64,000 bases of DNA, taken from positions 198,364 through 262,363 of the forward strand of contig JAENZQ010000001.1 in NCBI GenBank assembly GCA_016841185.1, given 5' to 3'. The translations under genes were made by a program, and so were the position numbers. This DNA is from Anaerovorax odorimutans. Lineage in GTDB: Bacteria > Bacillota > Clostridia > Peptostreptococcales > JAAYPU01. Of the stretch, positions 17,093-25,256 are shown one piece after another. The notes below the pieces were generated by a model. That model made no database searches. It had not been told where the DNA came from and was given only the letters and a program-made list of their open reading frames with translations. The stretch's first letter is position 1, and each line of letters begins with the position of its first letter.

Positions 17093-18240
17093 CCAACACC
17101 TTCCTTTCTGTATTTAAAGACCTTGCTGAAAAGTGATGAGATTTCTTTTTTTGCTTTTACTTCAATCCCCAGCGATTCACCGATAACGGATGTGATCTGA
17201 TCTATGGCTTCCGTATAACCAGATTCATGAAACTTATAAATGGTACGCCTCTCCATCTCTGCCTGCAGGCTGAATTCAGAATACGGAACAGAACAAATAT
17301 GGGGTGACTCATATGCTTCTGCAAGCTGATAACGATCCGGCAGCAGCTCATTCACAAAATATTTATTAATGATCAGGCAGAAATCTTTTACCTCCAGTTT
17401 AGAAAGTACTTGGGACCGGACCTGCTTGAAGTGCCTGTGGCAAGTTCTTTGTTGTGTACATATCAAGAATTTGTGATAAGCACTGTTCAAGGCCCCAATG
17501 GTCATTCCAAGTTCAATATTTGAACCGCTGTCTACAATCACCACATCAAAAGCTTCTGCCAATTGCCCCATAAGTGTCTCAATGTGTTCCGGATGATAAT
17601 ATTTCCTGTATACAATAGATTGAGTTCCCGGCAAGAGATACAGTCCGTCCCTTTTTATACAAACATCCATAATCTCACTATTGCTTACTATACCATTTAT
17701 GATCTTTGCTCTTACAGTATCAATAGACTGTTTACATCCTGGCTCAGTGGTATAATCCAATCCGGGGCTGCCGTCAAAAACAGCAAGCAATACTTTAATG
17801 TTTCTGTTCTCCGAAAGTTTTTCCGCAACAGATTGAGCAATCATACTGGTTCCTACTTTACTGTCCGCACCAAAAAAAATAATTGTATTCTTCTTTTTAT
17901 TATGGTTTTCCCCGTATAGTATCTTATTGACCCTGGAAACCACCTGCTTTTCAGGTAATCCGGAAGGAATCACCGTAACCCCATTTTTTTTCAATAATAC
18001 ACTTTTAACTTCTGAACTTTCTTTTAATAGAATATATATGTACTTCATGTAATTCATCCGGGGATGCTTTTCTATAAATTTTATCAAAGATTCTACAGTC
18101 ACATATTTTTCATCCATAATCAAGAAATCCAAAGGGCTCTCAATATCATTCAAAGAATTGAACGTAAGCATCCTCTTTGACCTTCCGCAATGATTGTATA
18201 AAAAAACATCCTTCATACCGGTCAGCATACCTATTTTCAT
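17089..18240 (-). CDS. CpaE/TadZ-like P-loop protein (copy 2)
   Basis: 383 residues. An N-terminal receiver-like region (about 1-115) precedes a MinD/ParA-like domain starting KKNTIIFFGADSKVGTSM, a deviant Walker A typical of this superfamily; VVIVDSGS is the Walker B-like strand. CpaE/TadZ proteins place the pilus machine in the cell. The cluster encodes two such proteins (the other at 19024-20211), which is unusual; a heterodimer or two-step positioning is possible. Start ATG 18240, spacing to AAAGGGG somewhat long. Confidence 0.75.
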   Translation of the reverse strand: MKIGMLTGMKDVFLYNHCGRSKRMLTFNSLNDIESPLDFLIMDEKYVTVESLIKFIEKHPRMNYMKYIYILLKESSEVKSVLLKKNGVTVIPSGLPEKQVVSRVNKILYGENHNKKKNTIIFFGADSKVGTSMIAQSVAEKLSENRNIKVLLAVFDGSPGLDYTTEPGCKQSIDTVRAKIINGIVSNSEIMDVCIKRDGLYLLPGTQSIVYRKYYHPEHIETLMGQLAEAFDVVIVDSGSNIELGMTIGALNSAYHKFLICTQQRTCHRHFKQVRSQVLSKLEVKDFCLIINKYFVNELLPDRYQLAEAYESPHICSVPYSEFSLQAEMERRTIYKFHESGYTEAIDQITSVIGESLGIEVKAKKEISSLFSKVFKYRKEGVG

Positions 18241-18312
18241 CTATACTTATACCCCTTTATAAAATGTAAAAATTAAAACTGATCACATCATTTTTAAAAA
18301 ACTCTACATAGG

Positions 18313-18996
18313 TTATTGATATAAAGCAATAAATTTATAACCCTTTTCATAAAGATCCAATAATTCTTCAATTATATCCAGGCTGATTATCACCTCAATA
18401 GAATCAATGCCTGCAGTTCCGTCCAGCCTTTCTGACTTTTCATTACCTGCATTCACTACTTCCCGATTGCCTGAATCTTTTACATAAGCTACAATCATTT
18501 CAGCTACCGGTGCTTTTTTAAAGACCACTTCCTCTTTCAACGCTGATTCATCCCCCGGAAATTGCTCCGTTGAAAGCAAAATGGGGTATAAGAAGATATG
18601 GTCTCCTCTTCGTAATGAATCAGGACATTCATGAATCCAGCCGCCGGGAATTTTCATTATGTATTCATCATCATGGATCAACAGTTCCGGTTCTCCCAGA
18701 TATCTTAAATCAATGATACTCTTTTGGGGAATAAATTGTTTTGATTCTTTATTCAGAACTTGTTCTCTTTCTAAAGCCGTATGATCCGTAATCATGTTTT
18801 TCTCGATTTTAGCAAAGGTAATATTCTCTTCCGTAATCATGTCATTTTTATGAATATCTTCCTTTGCAATTATAATCTCTTTATAAAGTAATTCTTCCCG
18901 GCCGATATTTTCCCAATAAATGATGATACCTACCGCTGAAATAATCATTAATACTCCCAGAATTCCTTTTATCCTGTTAAATGCCATTCCCCGCAA
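18313..18996 (-). CDS. CpaB/RcpC-like SAF-domain protein
   Basis: 227 residues. One N-terminal membrane segment (about 10-28), then a SAF-like beta-clip domain (AKEDIHKNDMITEENITFAKI...), as in CpaB/RcpC/FlgA proteins that act in Flp pilus biogenesis. The order CpaE, CpaB, CpaE, CpaF matches a Tad locus. Start is uncertain: TTG 18996 has AGGTGG at short spacing; ATG 18987 has GGGG too close. Confidence 0.7.
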   Translation of the reverse strand: MRGMAFNRIKGILGVLMIISAVGIIIYWENIGREELLYKEIIIAKEDIHKNDMITEENITFAKIEKNMITDHTALEREQVLNKESKQFIPQKSIIDLRYLGEPELLIHDDEYIMKIPGGWIHECPDSLRRGDHIFLYPILLSTEQFPGDESALKEEVVFKKAPVAEMIVAYVKDSGNREVVNAGNEKSERLDGTAGIDSIEVIISLDIIEELLDLYEKGYKFIALYQ

Positions 18997-19023
18997 ACAA
19001 CCACCTTCTATTTTTCATCCGGA

Positions 19024-20211
19024 TCAAACAGTTTTTTTCTTTTTAATGATTCTGTTTTCTTTTATCAACCCGGCAGGAATGATTTGTTGAATCAATAAAT
19101 CCATTTCTCTTTTTAACAACACTTTTATACCTCGTAAAGCATAAGGTATCTTGTACCGGTATACGGCTTTATAAATCAGTCCTCTGTCGATATGCGGAAT
19201 GCGCATTAAAGGTGCAGATCCTAAATAGTTTATCAATTCTTTCAATTGGATCTCTTTGCTGAATTTATTAATAATAAAATCAATAGGATAACGGGCTGCT
19301 TTCAATTTTTGTATAAATTTCAGCATATCCTCGTTTTGCAAAAGCTCCGGAGGCAGAGGATCAACAATAATCAGAATTCTATCAAAATAATCCAAATAAT
19401 CTCTTATTAATGGCAAATCCAAGTGATTCCCAATATCTATAAGATTCACCGAAGCCCTTTTTGAGGCTTGAAGTATTTTTCCCATAGCGTTATCATCAAG
19501 CTCATAAGCAGTATATTGCATGGGATTCATAATAAACCACATAATATCCTCCTGCATCATTTCTTTCTTGATTTTATGATCGCTGTTTTCCAGAATATCC
19601 TCAACGAACAGAAAATCATTTATCTCCGTTATGTCGTATTGGAACTTTTGATGAAAGCCAATATAGTCAAACATATACGGTTTTGCGAAAGGAGGCTCTA
19701 TAACGGCAACCAGAAAATTACGCTCTGCAAGGGCTTTTGCAAGATTCAGTGTGATAAATGTGCTGCCTGATTTTCCGGATAACCCTGCAATGCAGATGTT
19801 TATCTGAGGGACATTGGAATAAACGGTTTTTATGACTTCTACCTTTTCCGGTACAGATCCGTTCTTATCCCAATGGCCCGGCCTGAGTTCCACCGTATCA
19901 GGAGATGATTCGCCGGCTTTTTCAGGTATTTCCCGTACCTTATCCTCAATCATTTTATAGTCTGTATCCGAGTCAAACATCATCAGGCGGATACCTTTTT
20001 TTGAGCAATACTTTCTTATCTCTTTCACCTTTTCAGCACTCAATTCACTCAATGCATTGGTATGCAGAACTAAATAATCATAATAAAGGGTACCGCATTG
20101 TATAAAATCAACATAACTCAGATACTGGTCGCATTCATCGGTTTTTAATTGTAAAAGCTTCTTAATATCCTCATAAACATGGGAATCTTCACAAACAATA
20201 GCAGCTCTCAT
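19024..20211 (-). CDS. CpaE/TadZ-like P-loop protein (copy 1)
   Basis: 395 residues with a receiver-like N-terminal region (about 1-115), a linker, and a MinD/ParA-like domain starting INICIAGLSGKSGSTFITLN, the deviant Walker A. It is the first gene of the pilus operon, 52 residues longer in linker than usual soluble MinD proteins. Start ATG 20211 after AAAGG; a good promoter lies at 20243-20271. It shares architecture, not close sequence, with the second CpaE-like gene. Confidence 0.78.
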   Translation of the reverse strand: MRAAIVCEDSHVYEDIKKLLQLKTDECDQYLSYVDFIQCGTLYYDYLVLHTNALSELSAEKVKEIRKYCSKKGIRLMMFDSDTDYKMIEDKVREIPEKAGESSPDTVELRPGHWDKNGSVPEKVEVIKTVYSNVPQINICIAGLSGKSGSTFITLNLAKALAERNFLVAVIEPPFAKPYMFDYIGFHQKFQYDITEINDFLFVEDILENSDHKIKKEMMQEDIMWFIMNPMQYTAYELDDNAMGKILQASKRASVNLIDIGNHLDLPLIRDYLDYFDRILIIVDPLPPELLQNEDMLKFIQKLKAARYPIDFIINKFSKEIQLKELINYLGSAPLMRIPHIDRGLIYKAVYRYKIPYALRGIKVLLKREMDLLIQQIIPAGLIKENRIIKKKKTV

Positions 20212-20242
20212 GAAATTACCTTTTTATAATATTTTTAACAAT

Positions 20243-20271
20243 ATTTTACAATAATACATAATATTTGTCAA
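20243..20271 (-). promoter_or_regulatory. Sigma-A promoter of the pilus operon
   Basis: TTGACA (20266-20271) and TAAAAT (20243-20248) with a 17-base spacer on the minus strand, about 32 bases before the first start codon. Confidence 0.75.
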
Positions 20272-20330
20272 CAGCTTTTTTAATTGTGGTTTACGATTTC
20301 TATTCAGGGTACAATGAACAGGATTAGCTA

Positions 20331-20400
20331 ATTGGCAATAAAAAAATTGTACAATTGACAATTAGTGATTGGTAGGATTTAGCAAAAGCTAAATTTCTGC
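20331..20400. repeat. TTGACAATT-type repeat plus hairpin
   Basis: AATTGTACAATTGACAATTA run followed by a perfect hairpin ATTTAGC-AAAA-GCTAAAT (20377-20394). A like arrangement with a different stem is at 25183-25231. The rest of 20272-20567 is AT-rich, with a TATGGATTACGGATT run near 20436 and a CCTGTCACCTGTAACCTGTCC stretch at its end; no gene seen. Confidence 0.65.
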
Positions 20401-20567
20401 CTCAACTCTTAAATATAAAACAAATTTATAGATTATGGATTACGGATTCGTGGTTCGCAGTGGTGGTTCAAAGCCCGATGTCGGTTTGTGTATATTGGGA
20501 GATAAAAGAGATGAGCGTAAATGAGATAATAAATATTTCATAGTTTAGAATATGGTTATTGTTCCTG

Positions 20568-21089
20568 TCACCTGTAACCTGTCCCCTTATTTATCTTTGG
20601 AATGATCAGCAATGCAACCGGTAAGAATATGAACAATATAATACCTTTGGGTGTCTGAGTAAATTTGGCAAGATATCCTCCTTTGGGAATACTCAAAAGA
20701 AATTTGCCGATGAGCTGATCTTCTCCTATGGGCTGAATGTCTTCTGTTTCGTTGGCATCCCCCTTAGTTATATATCGACTAATGCCGTCTTCATCCAGGG
20801 AAAGATCAACAACCCCGTGGCTCACCAATGTCTCTTCATCCATCCTGAAGGTAATTACATCGCCTGCTTCTATCTTTTCTGCTTCAACGGGTTTAACCAG
20901 TATCATATCGCCTTTTTCCAAAAAAGGCTGCATACTGCCGGAAAGTATTGTAAAAGGCTTTAATCCTAAAAAGGAAGGTATGGCTTTCGGGTTCAGTTTT
21001 GCCTGTACGATACTGAATATGGAACTGGCTATAATAAAAAGCAAAAAAAGAATGATAAGGTTGATACTCCATCTCAACACAATTTTCAT
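20568..21089 (-). CDS. sipW: Signal peptidase I, SipW (ER) type
   Basis: 173 residues with N- and C-terminal membrane segments. The nucleophile Ser is in SGSMQPFL and the general base is a His (EETLVSHGVV) instead of the bacterial Lys, which marks the ER/SipW subtype. GDMILVK and TKGDAN are the usual flanking boxes. Start ATG 21089 after GGGGGG. SipW-type enzymes often process only a few substrates encoded nearby; here the candidate clients are the anchored pilin-like proteins of the operon at 12465-20211, though a 356-base gap separates them. Confidence 0.88.
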   Translation of the reverse strand: MKIVLRWSINLIILFLLFIIASSIFSIVQAKLNPKAIPSFLGLKPFTILSGSMQPFLEKGDMILVKPVEAEKIEAGDVITFRMDEETLVSHGVVDLSLDEDGISRYITKGDANETEDIQPIGEDQLIGKFLLSIPKGGYLAKFTQTPKGIILFIFLPVALLIIPKINKGTGYR

Positions 21090-21451
21090 CCGTGGCCCCC
21101 CTGTTTTTCATCATTTTTAAAAAGTATAACAGCGGAACCTTATATTATTTGTCGCTTTCTAATGCCGATTCCTTAAAAAGTATGACAGCATTTCACTGTT
21201 CTCCCGAATATTTTTTTGTTTGCTCTTTCCTTCAACACCTTTACCCTTTTTTCCCTTCCATCCTTCTGCCCCTGTATCCACCTGCCCTTCCATCCTTCCA
21301 TTCCCCCATTATGAAAAAATTAAAAAACTTTGTAACCTTTTTGCCTTTCAGATATCTAAAGAAGTAGAAACAGGATGCAAGGATGACATTTTCAATTTCT
21401 TGAAGCCTGCATTCTGTCATCAATTATCTGAGTATAAGGAGGATTATAGAA
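21090..21451. other. Intergenic region with pyrimidine tract and ECF-like promoter
   Basis: No gene. Contains a strand-biased C/T-rich tract (about 21205-21310, many CCTTCC units). After it comes TGTAACCTTTTTG (21330-21342) and TCTAAAG (21355-21361), which resembles an ECF-type -35/-10 pair. A TAGAAACAGGATGCAAG block (21365-21381) also occurs upstream of the ECF sigma gene. Confidence 0.45.
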
Positions 21452-21886
21452 ATGGATTATAAGACATTAACGGCACCCTGTGGTATCGACTGCTTTAATT
21501 GTGAACTTTATAAGGATAACATTACGGATGAAATGCGCCAACGCATTGCACCGTACATGAACAAAAGTCCGGAAGGCTTTCAATGTGAAGGATGCCGTAT
21601 AAGCGGATGCCTGATGATCCCCGATGAATGCGAAACTAAAAAATGTGCGGAAGCAAAAGGAGTCGATTTCTGTTGTGACTGCGAATCTTTTCCATGCAAC
21701 AAACTGCACCCCTGCAGTGACGGTGCGGAAAAATTACCTCACAATTACAAAATATATAATTTGTGCAGGATAAAAGCCATAGGTGTGGATAGATGGGCTG
21801 AAGAAGCCGGTGAGATACGCCAAAAATACTTCAAAGGAAAAATGAAAATAGGATCCGGTCCTTTTATGCCAAAGCAGAATCCTTAG
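21452..21886 (+). CDS. DUF3795-type cysteine-rich protein
   Basis: 144 residues with 15 cysteines or so, including CGIDCFNC near the N terminus, CEGC, CC..CESFPC, and a C-terminal KMKIGSGPFM. This matches the DUF3795 family, thought to bind metal (zinc or iron-sulfur) and otherwise of unknown function. Start ATG 21452 with AAGGAGG. It is convergent with the ECF sigma factor gene and shares a terminator with it. Confidence 0.85.
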   Translation: MDYKTLTAPCGIDCFNCELYKDNITDEMRQRIAPYMNKSPEGFQCEGCRISGCLMIPDECETKKCAEAKGVDFCCDCESFPCNKLHPCSDGAEKLPHNYKIYNLCRIKAIGVDRWAEEAGEIRQKYFKGKMKIGSGPFMPKQNP

Positions 21887-21926
21887 CAATTGCTGAAATT
21901 GTTGAATAGCTGATATGCAGGTTTTG

Positions 21927-21948
21927 AAAGCAGCTTAATGGCTGCTTT
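21927..21948. terminator. Bidirectional terminator between DUF3795 and ECF genes
   Basis: Stem AAAGCAGC/GCTGCTTT with a 6-base loop, followed by T-rich sequence on the plus strand. It overlaps the last codons of the convergent ECF sigma gene. Confidence 0.7.
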
Positions 21949-22735
21949 TATCCTTTTCAAGAAGCTTAAATTGACCTTTTTTAATTATTTTTTTTATTTG
22001 CTTTTTAAAAAGTTCTTGGGAATCTGAAACAACCATAGTATTGTAAAGCTCGGAAATAGCCGCCAATTCCGCCAATTCATCATTAAATAGTTTGGTAACG
22101 GCTTTTTCATTGTTTTTAATGATTTTTATTTCTTCCGACAGAATATCTCTGTTGGTTTCTCTTGCATATTTTACCCAACAGCTGCATTTACACGGATTTG
22201 CCGGATTCAGCAGGGAACATTTCCCCGACATCATTTCTTTAAAAAGCATTCTGGCTCGATGAAGGTTTACCTTTACAGAGTTCTCTTTTAATCCCAGGAT
22301 TTCCGCAGTCTCCTGAACAGAAAACTGGAGGATACTGCGTAAAGTAAAAACAATCCTGTATTGGGAAGGCATACAATTCATAAAAAGCTGAAGACAGGCT
22401 TCTTTTGCATTGTTCACCATTACTTCATCCTCTACTTCGCCAAAACTGTTGACATAGGCATAAACATCTTCCGCTTTTATATCATTTTCCTCTGCATAAA
22501 TGTCTACAGGCATTTTTTCGGTATATTTCAAGTGTTTTTTTCCCTCATTGATGACGATCCGGTAGATCCATGTATAAAAACTGCTTTTTTTCTGAAAACC
22601 TTTGAATCCTTTATAAGCATTTAAAAATGCTTCCTGAAGAACGTCTTCAGCATCCTCTTTTTTACCGGTCATGCGAAATGCAAGGGTATACAGCTTTCCA
22701 TAATGTGCCATAAACAGATTCTCAATATTATCCAC
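21935..22735 (-). CDS. ECF-type RNA polymerase sigma factor with Cys-rich C-terminal extension
   Basis: 266 residues. Region 2 (AHYGKLYTLAFRMTGKKEDAEDVLQEAFL) and region 4 (MPSQYRIVFTLRSILQFSVQETAEILGL followed by SVKVNLHRARMLF) are clear. A C-terminal extension of about 80 residues begins with a cysteine motif (GKCSLLNPANPCKCSCW), which could bind metal or respond to redox or an anti-sigma partner. Start GTG 22735 after AAGGAG. No anti-sigma factor gene is adjacent, so the extension may do the regulating. Confidence 0.9.
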   Translation of the reverse strand: MDNIENLFMAHYGKLYTLAFRMTGKKEDAEDVLQEAFLNAYKGFKGFQKKSSFYTWIYRIVINEGKKHLKYTEKMPVDIYAEENDIKAEDVYAYVNSFGEVEDEVMVNNAKEACLQLFMNCMPSQYRIVFTLRSILQFSVQETAEILGLKENSVKVNLHRARMLFKEMMSGKCSLLNPANPCKCSCWVKYARETNRDILSEEIKIIKNNEKAVTKLFNDELAELAAISELYNTMVVSDSQELFKKQIKKIIKKGQFKLLEKDKSSH

Positions 22736-22816
22736 TACAGGTTTCTCCTTTTTCTTGAATCCTGTTTCTATTTTACTGTATTTTTTATTCTTTTTCTATT
22801 CCAATCTGATTTTAGG

Positions 22817-22844
22817 AAAAAAAATAACAGGGATATCATCCCTG
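22817..22844 (-). terminator. Terminator after PrcB-like gene
   Basis: Minus-strand stem CAGGGAT/ATCCCTG with a 3-base loop, followed by eight T residues within a few bases. Confidence 0.85.
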
Positions 22845-22845
22845 C

Positions 22846-23328
22846 CTATTCATCATACTGTACTTTCATTTCAATTTGATTGGGAAGTTCTTTTAGCTCT
22901 GTTTCTGCAATTTCATACGGATATGTAATAACCTGCGTGAGTATATCGCCGGGCTGCGGATCTGAAAACTTTGTATAAACTACCAATGTGGTGGTCTCAT
23001 CTTCTTTCTGGAGTAATTTCATATTTTCTATGGCGATATCATATCCGCCTGTCGGCTTTTCTCCCCTTGTAACAATAACATAAATCTTGTCGTTGAAGCA
23101 GCAAGCCAGTGCCCGTTCCAGCTGTTTATATTCCGGGAGTATCTCATTTGTAAGTTCAGCAGGAACTTCTTCTTCGGCTAATACTTTGTAATCCACGTTA
23201 TCATCACCTTTAATGAAAAAGTTATATATCAATAGTGATGCAACTACCGCTAATACCATAATCATTATAATAATTACGGTTCTTCTCGATGGGCGATGTA
23301 ATCTGAATTTAATTGCGGGCATTTTCAA
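22846..23328 (-). CDS. Membrane-anchored PrcB-domain protein
   Basis: About 160 residues. A basic N terminus precedes one membrane segment (about 22-42), and the outside part contains the PrcB C-terminal signature, VTRGEKPTGGYDIAIENM, followed by the typical alternating strands. PrcB was named in spirochaetes as a protease-complex lipoprotein; in Firmicutes the domain's role is unknown. I choose TTG 23328 because GGAG lies about 9 bases upstream; GTG 23340 overlaps that site. It has its own terminator. Confidence 0.75.
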   Translation of the reverse strand: MKMPAIKFRLHRPSRRTVIIIMIMVLAVVASLLIYNFFIKGDDNVDYKVLAEEEVPAELTNEILPEYKQLERALACCFNDKIYVIVTRGEKPTGGYDIAIENMKLLQKEDETTTLVVYTKFSDPQPGDILTQVITYPYEIAETELKELPNQIEMKVQYDE

Positions 23329-23396
23329 ATATCTACTCACTCCTTTATAGGTTGTTCAATCACTATATCTTTATTCGGGAGTGAGTTTGAATATTC

Positions 23397-24329
23397 TTAT
23401 TTAATTATTTCCTTAACAGCTTTAACGATGTCTTCTGACGTAATATTGTATTTCTTCATGAGTTCATCCGGTTTTCCTGATTCGCCGAATGTATCTTGAA
23501 TTCCGATCATTTTCATTTTTACAGGATGGTGCTTAACAACAACTTCGGCAACAGCGGAGCCTAATCCTCCCATAATGTTATGCTCTTCGGCTGTAATAAC
23601 AGCGCCTGTTTCCTTTGCCGCCTTAATAATAATTTTTTCATCAACAGGCTTTATGGTATGCATGTCAATAACCCTTATACGAATATTTTCTGCTTCTAAA
23701 ATTTCAGCAGCCTTTACAGCTTCATGCACCATAATACCCGTTGCAATGACAGCAGCCTGATTACCCTCTTTAAGACATATTCCTTTCCCTATCTCAAATT
23801 CCAAATCATCCTTATAAATGAATGGAACCTTGACCCTTCCTAATCTGACATAGACAGGGCCTTTATATTCCGCAGCCTTGAATATTGCTTTTTTAGCCGA
23901 AACAGGATCTGAAGGATTTATAATAATCATATTGGGAAGTGCTCTCATAAGAGCAATGTCTTCTATCGCCTGATGGCTCGCACCATCTTCTCCCACTGTT
24001 ACACCGGCATGAGTCGCACATATTTTTACATTCAGAGAAGGATAGCAGACGGCATTTCGTACAATCTCAAAAGCCCTTCCGGCAGCAAACATTGCAAATG
24101 AACTGGCAAAAACAGTTTTCCCCGAAGCTGCAAGACCGGCTGCAGTGCCCATCAGATTTTGCTCAGCAATCCCCATGTTGAAAAAACGATCACTGAATTC
24201 TTTTGAAAACCCTACTGTCATTGTAGATTTGGAAAGATCGGCATCCAATACAATAATGTCCTCTCTTTCCTTTCCCAGTTCTATCAAAGCTTCTCCATAA
24301 GCTTGTCGTGTCGCCATTTTATCAGACAT
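23397..24329 (-). CDS. Transketolase, C-terminal subunit
   Basis: 310 residues carrying the pyrimidine-binding and C-terminal domains of a split transketolase (Glu in MGIAEQNLMG, HAGVTVGEDGASHQ). Start ATG 24329, with GGAGGTGA 7 bases upstream; it overlaps the end of the N-terminal subunit gene by 8 bases. The two subunits together make the thiamine-diphosphate enzyme that moves two-carbon units between sugar phosphates, the usual source of pentoses in clostridia lacking the oxidative branch. Confidence 0.93.
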   Translation of the reverse strand: MSDKMATRQAYGEALIELGKEREDIIVLDADLSKSTMTVGFSKEFSDRFFNMGIAEQNLMGTAAGLAASGKTVFASSFAMFAAGRAFEIVRNAVCYPSLNVKICATHAGVTVGEDGASHQAIEDIALMRALPNMIIINPSDPVSAKKAIFKAAEYKGPVYVRLGRVKVPFIYKDDLEFEIGKGICLKEGNQAAVIATGIMVHEAVKAAEILEAENIRIRVIDMHTIKPVDEKIIIKAAKETGAVITAEEHNIMGGLGSAVAEVVVKHHPVKMKMIGIQDTFGESGKPDELMKKYNITSEDIVKAVKEIIK

Positions 24330-25152
24330 TTGCCTCACCTCCTAATTCCAGTAAAGCTTCTTTTGCTTGTTCATTATCCGGCGCTTTACCATGCCAGTCC
24401 GGGTTATTTTCCATGTAAGACACGCCCTTTCCTTTTATTGTCTTTGCAATTATAATCGTGGGCCTGTTCTTAACGGTTTCCGCTTCGTCAAAGGCTTGGA
24501 TGATCTGCTTGAAGCTGTGCCCGTCAATTTCTATAACATGCCAGCCGAAGCTCTTCCATTTTTCATTGACAGGGTTAATGTTCATGACCTTTTCATTGGG
24601 TCCGTCTATCTGCAGTCCGTTAAAGTCCAAAACTGCAGTAAGATTATCCAGTTTATAATGGGCTCCGCTCATGGCAGCTTCCCATATCAATCCTTCCTGA
24701 AGTTCTCCGTCACCAAGCAGGGTATAGATTCTTCTGCTGCTCTTGTCCAGTTTTCCGGCCAAAGCCATTCCAATGCTGGCTGAAAAGCCTTGAGCTAAAG
24801 AGCCGGTGGACATTTCGACACCGGGAACTCTTTTCATGTCCGGATGTCCCTGAAGCATGGATCCTATTTTCCTTAGGGTCACTAATTTTTCTTTTTCAAA
24901 ATAGCCTCTTTCGGCAAGGGTACTGTATAAAACCGGAGCCCCGTGGCCTTTTGACAGTACAAACCTATCCCGATCCGGTTTTTGAGGGTTCTGAGGGTCT
25001 ATGTTCATTTTATAAAAGTAGAGCACCGTAAGAATCTCCACTGCTGAAAGTGATCCTCCGGGATGTCCTGAACCGGCTGCATGGACAGATTTAAGTATGC
25101 CATGCCTTATGTTGCTTGCTGTTGATTCCAAATTCTTATAATTTACAACCAT
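24322..25152 (-). CDS. Transketolase, N-terminal subunit
   Basis: 276 residues with the ThDP-binding part of transketolase: AAGSGHPGGSLSAVEIL, SKGHGAPVLYS, the GDGELQEGLIWEA motif for Mg-pyrophosphate and a DFNGLQIDG segment. Start ATG 25152 with GGAGGT 9 bases upstream; an in-frame ATG at 25170 overlaps this ribosome site. It is the first gene of a two-gene operon. Split transketolases are normal in clostridia and not a frameshift. Confidence 0.93.
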   Translation of the reverse strand: MVVNYKNLESTASNIRHGILKSVHAAGSGHPGGSLSAVEILTVLYFYKMNIDPQNPQKPDRDRFVLSKGHGAPVLYSTLAERGYFEKEKLVTLRKIGSMLQGHPDMKRVPGVEMSTGSLAQGFSASIGMALAGKLDKSSRRIYTLLGDGELQEGLIWEAAMSGAHYKLDNLTAVLDFNGLQIDGPNEKVMNINPVNEKWKSFGWHVIEIDGHSFKQIIQAFDEAETVKNRPTIIIAKTIKGKGVSYMENNPDWHGKAPDNEQAKEALLELGGEANV

Positions 25153-25182
25153 ATATGCAATACCTCCCATTCATATATTTTA

Positions 25183-25231
25183 GAATTGAAAATTGACAAT
25201 TGACAGTTCAACTTTTGCACCTGAAAAGTTG
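25183..25231. repeat. TTGACAATT-type repeat plus hairpin
   Basis: GAAAATTGACAATTGACAGTT followed by the perfect hairpin CAACTTTT-N7-AAAAGTTG (25209-25231). Same design as 20331-20400 but a different stem. Confidence 0.65.
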
Positions 25232-25256
25232 CCATAATTGTTCATTATTCATTGCA

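Noticed and set aside
23397-25152. Frameshifted transketolase
   Set aside because: Two-gene transketolases are normal in clostridia, and each part has its own ribosome site and a normal end.
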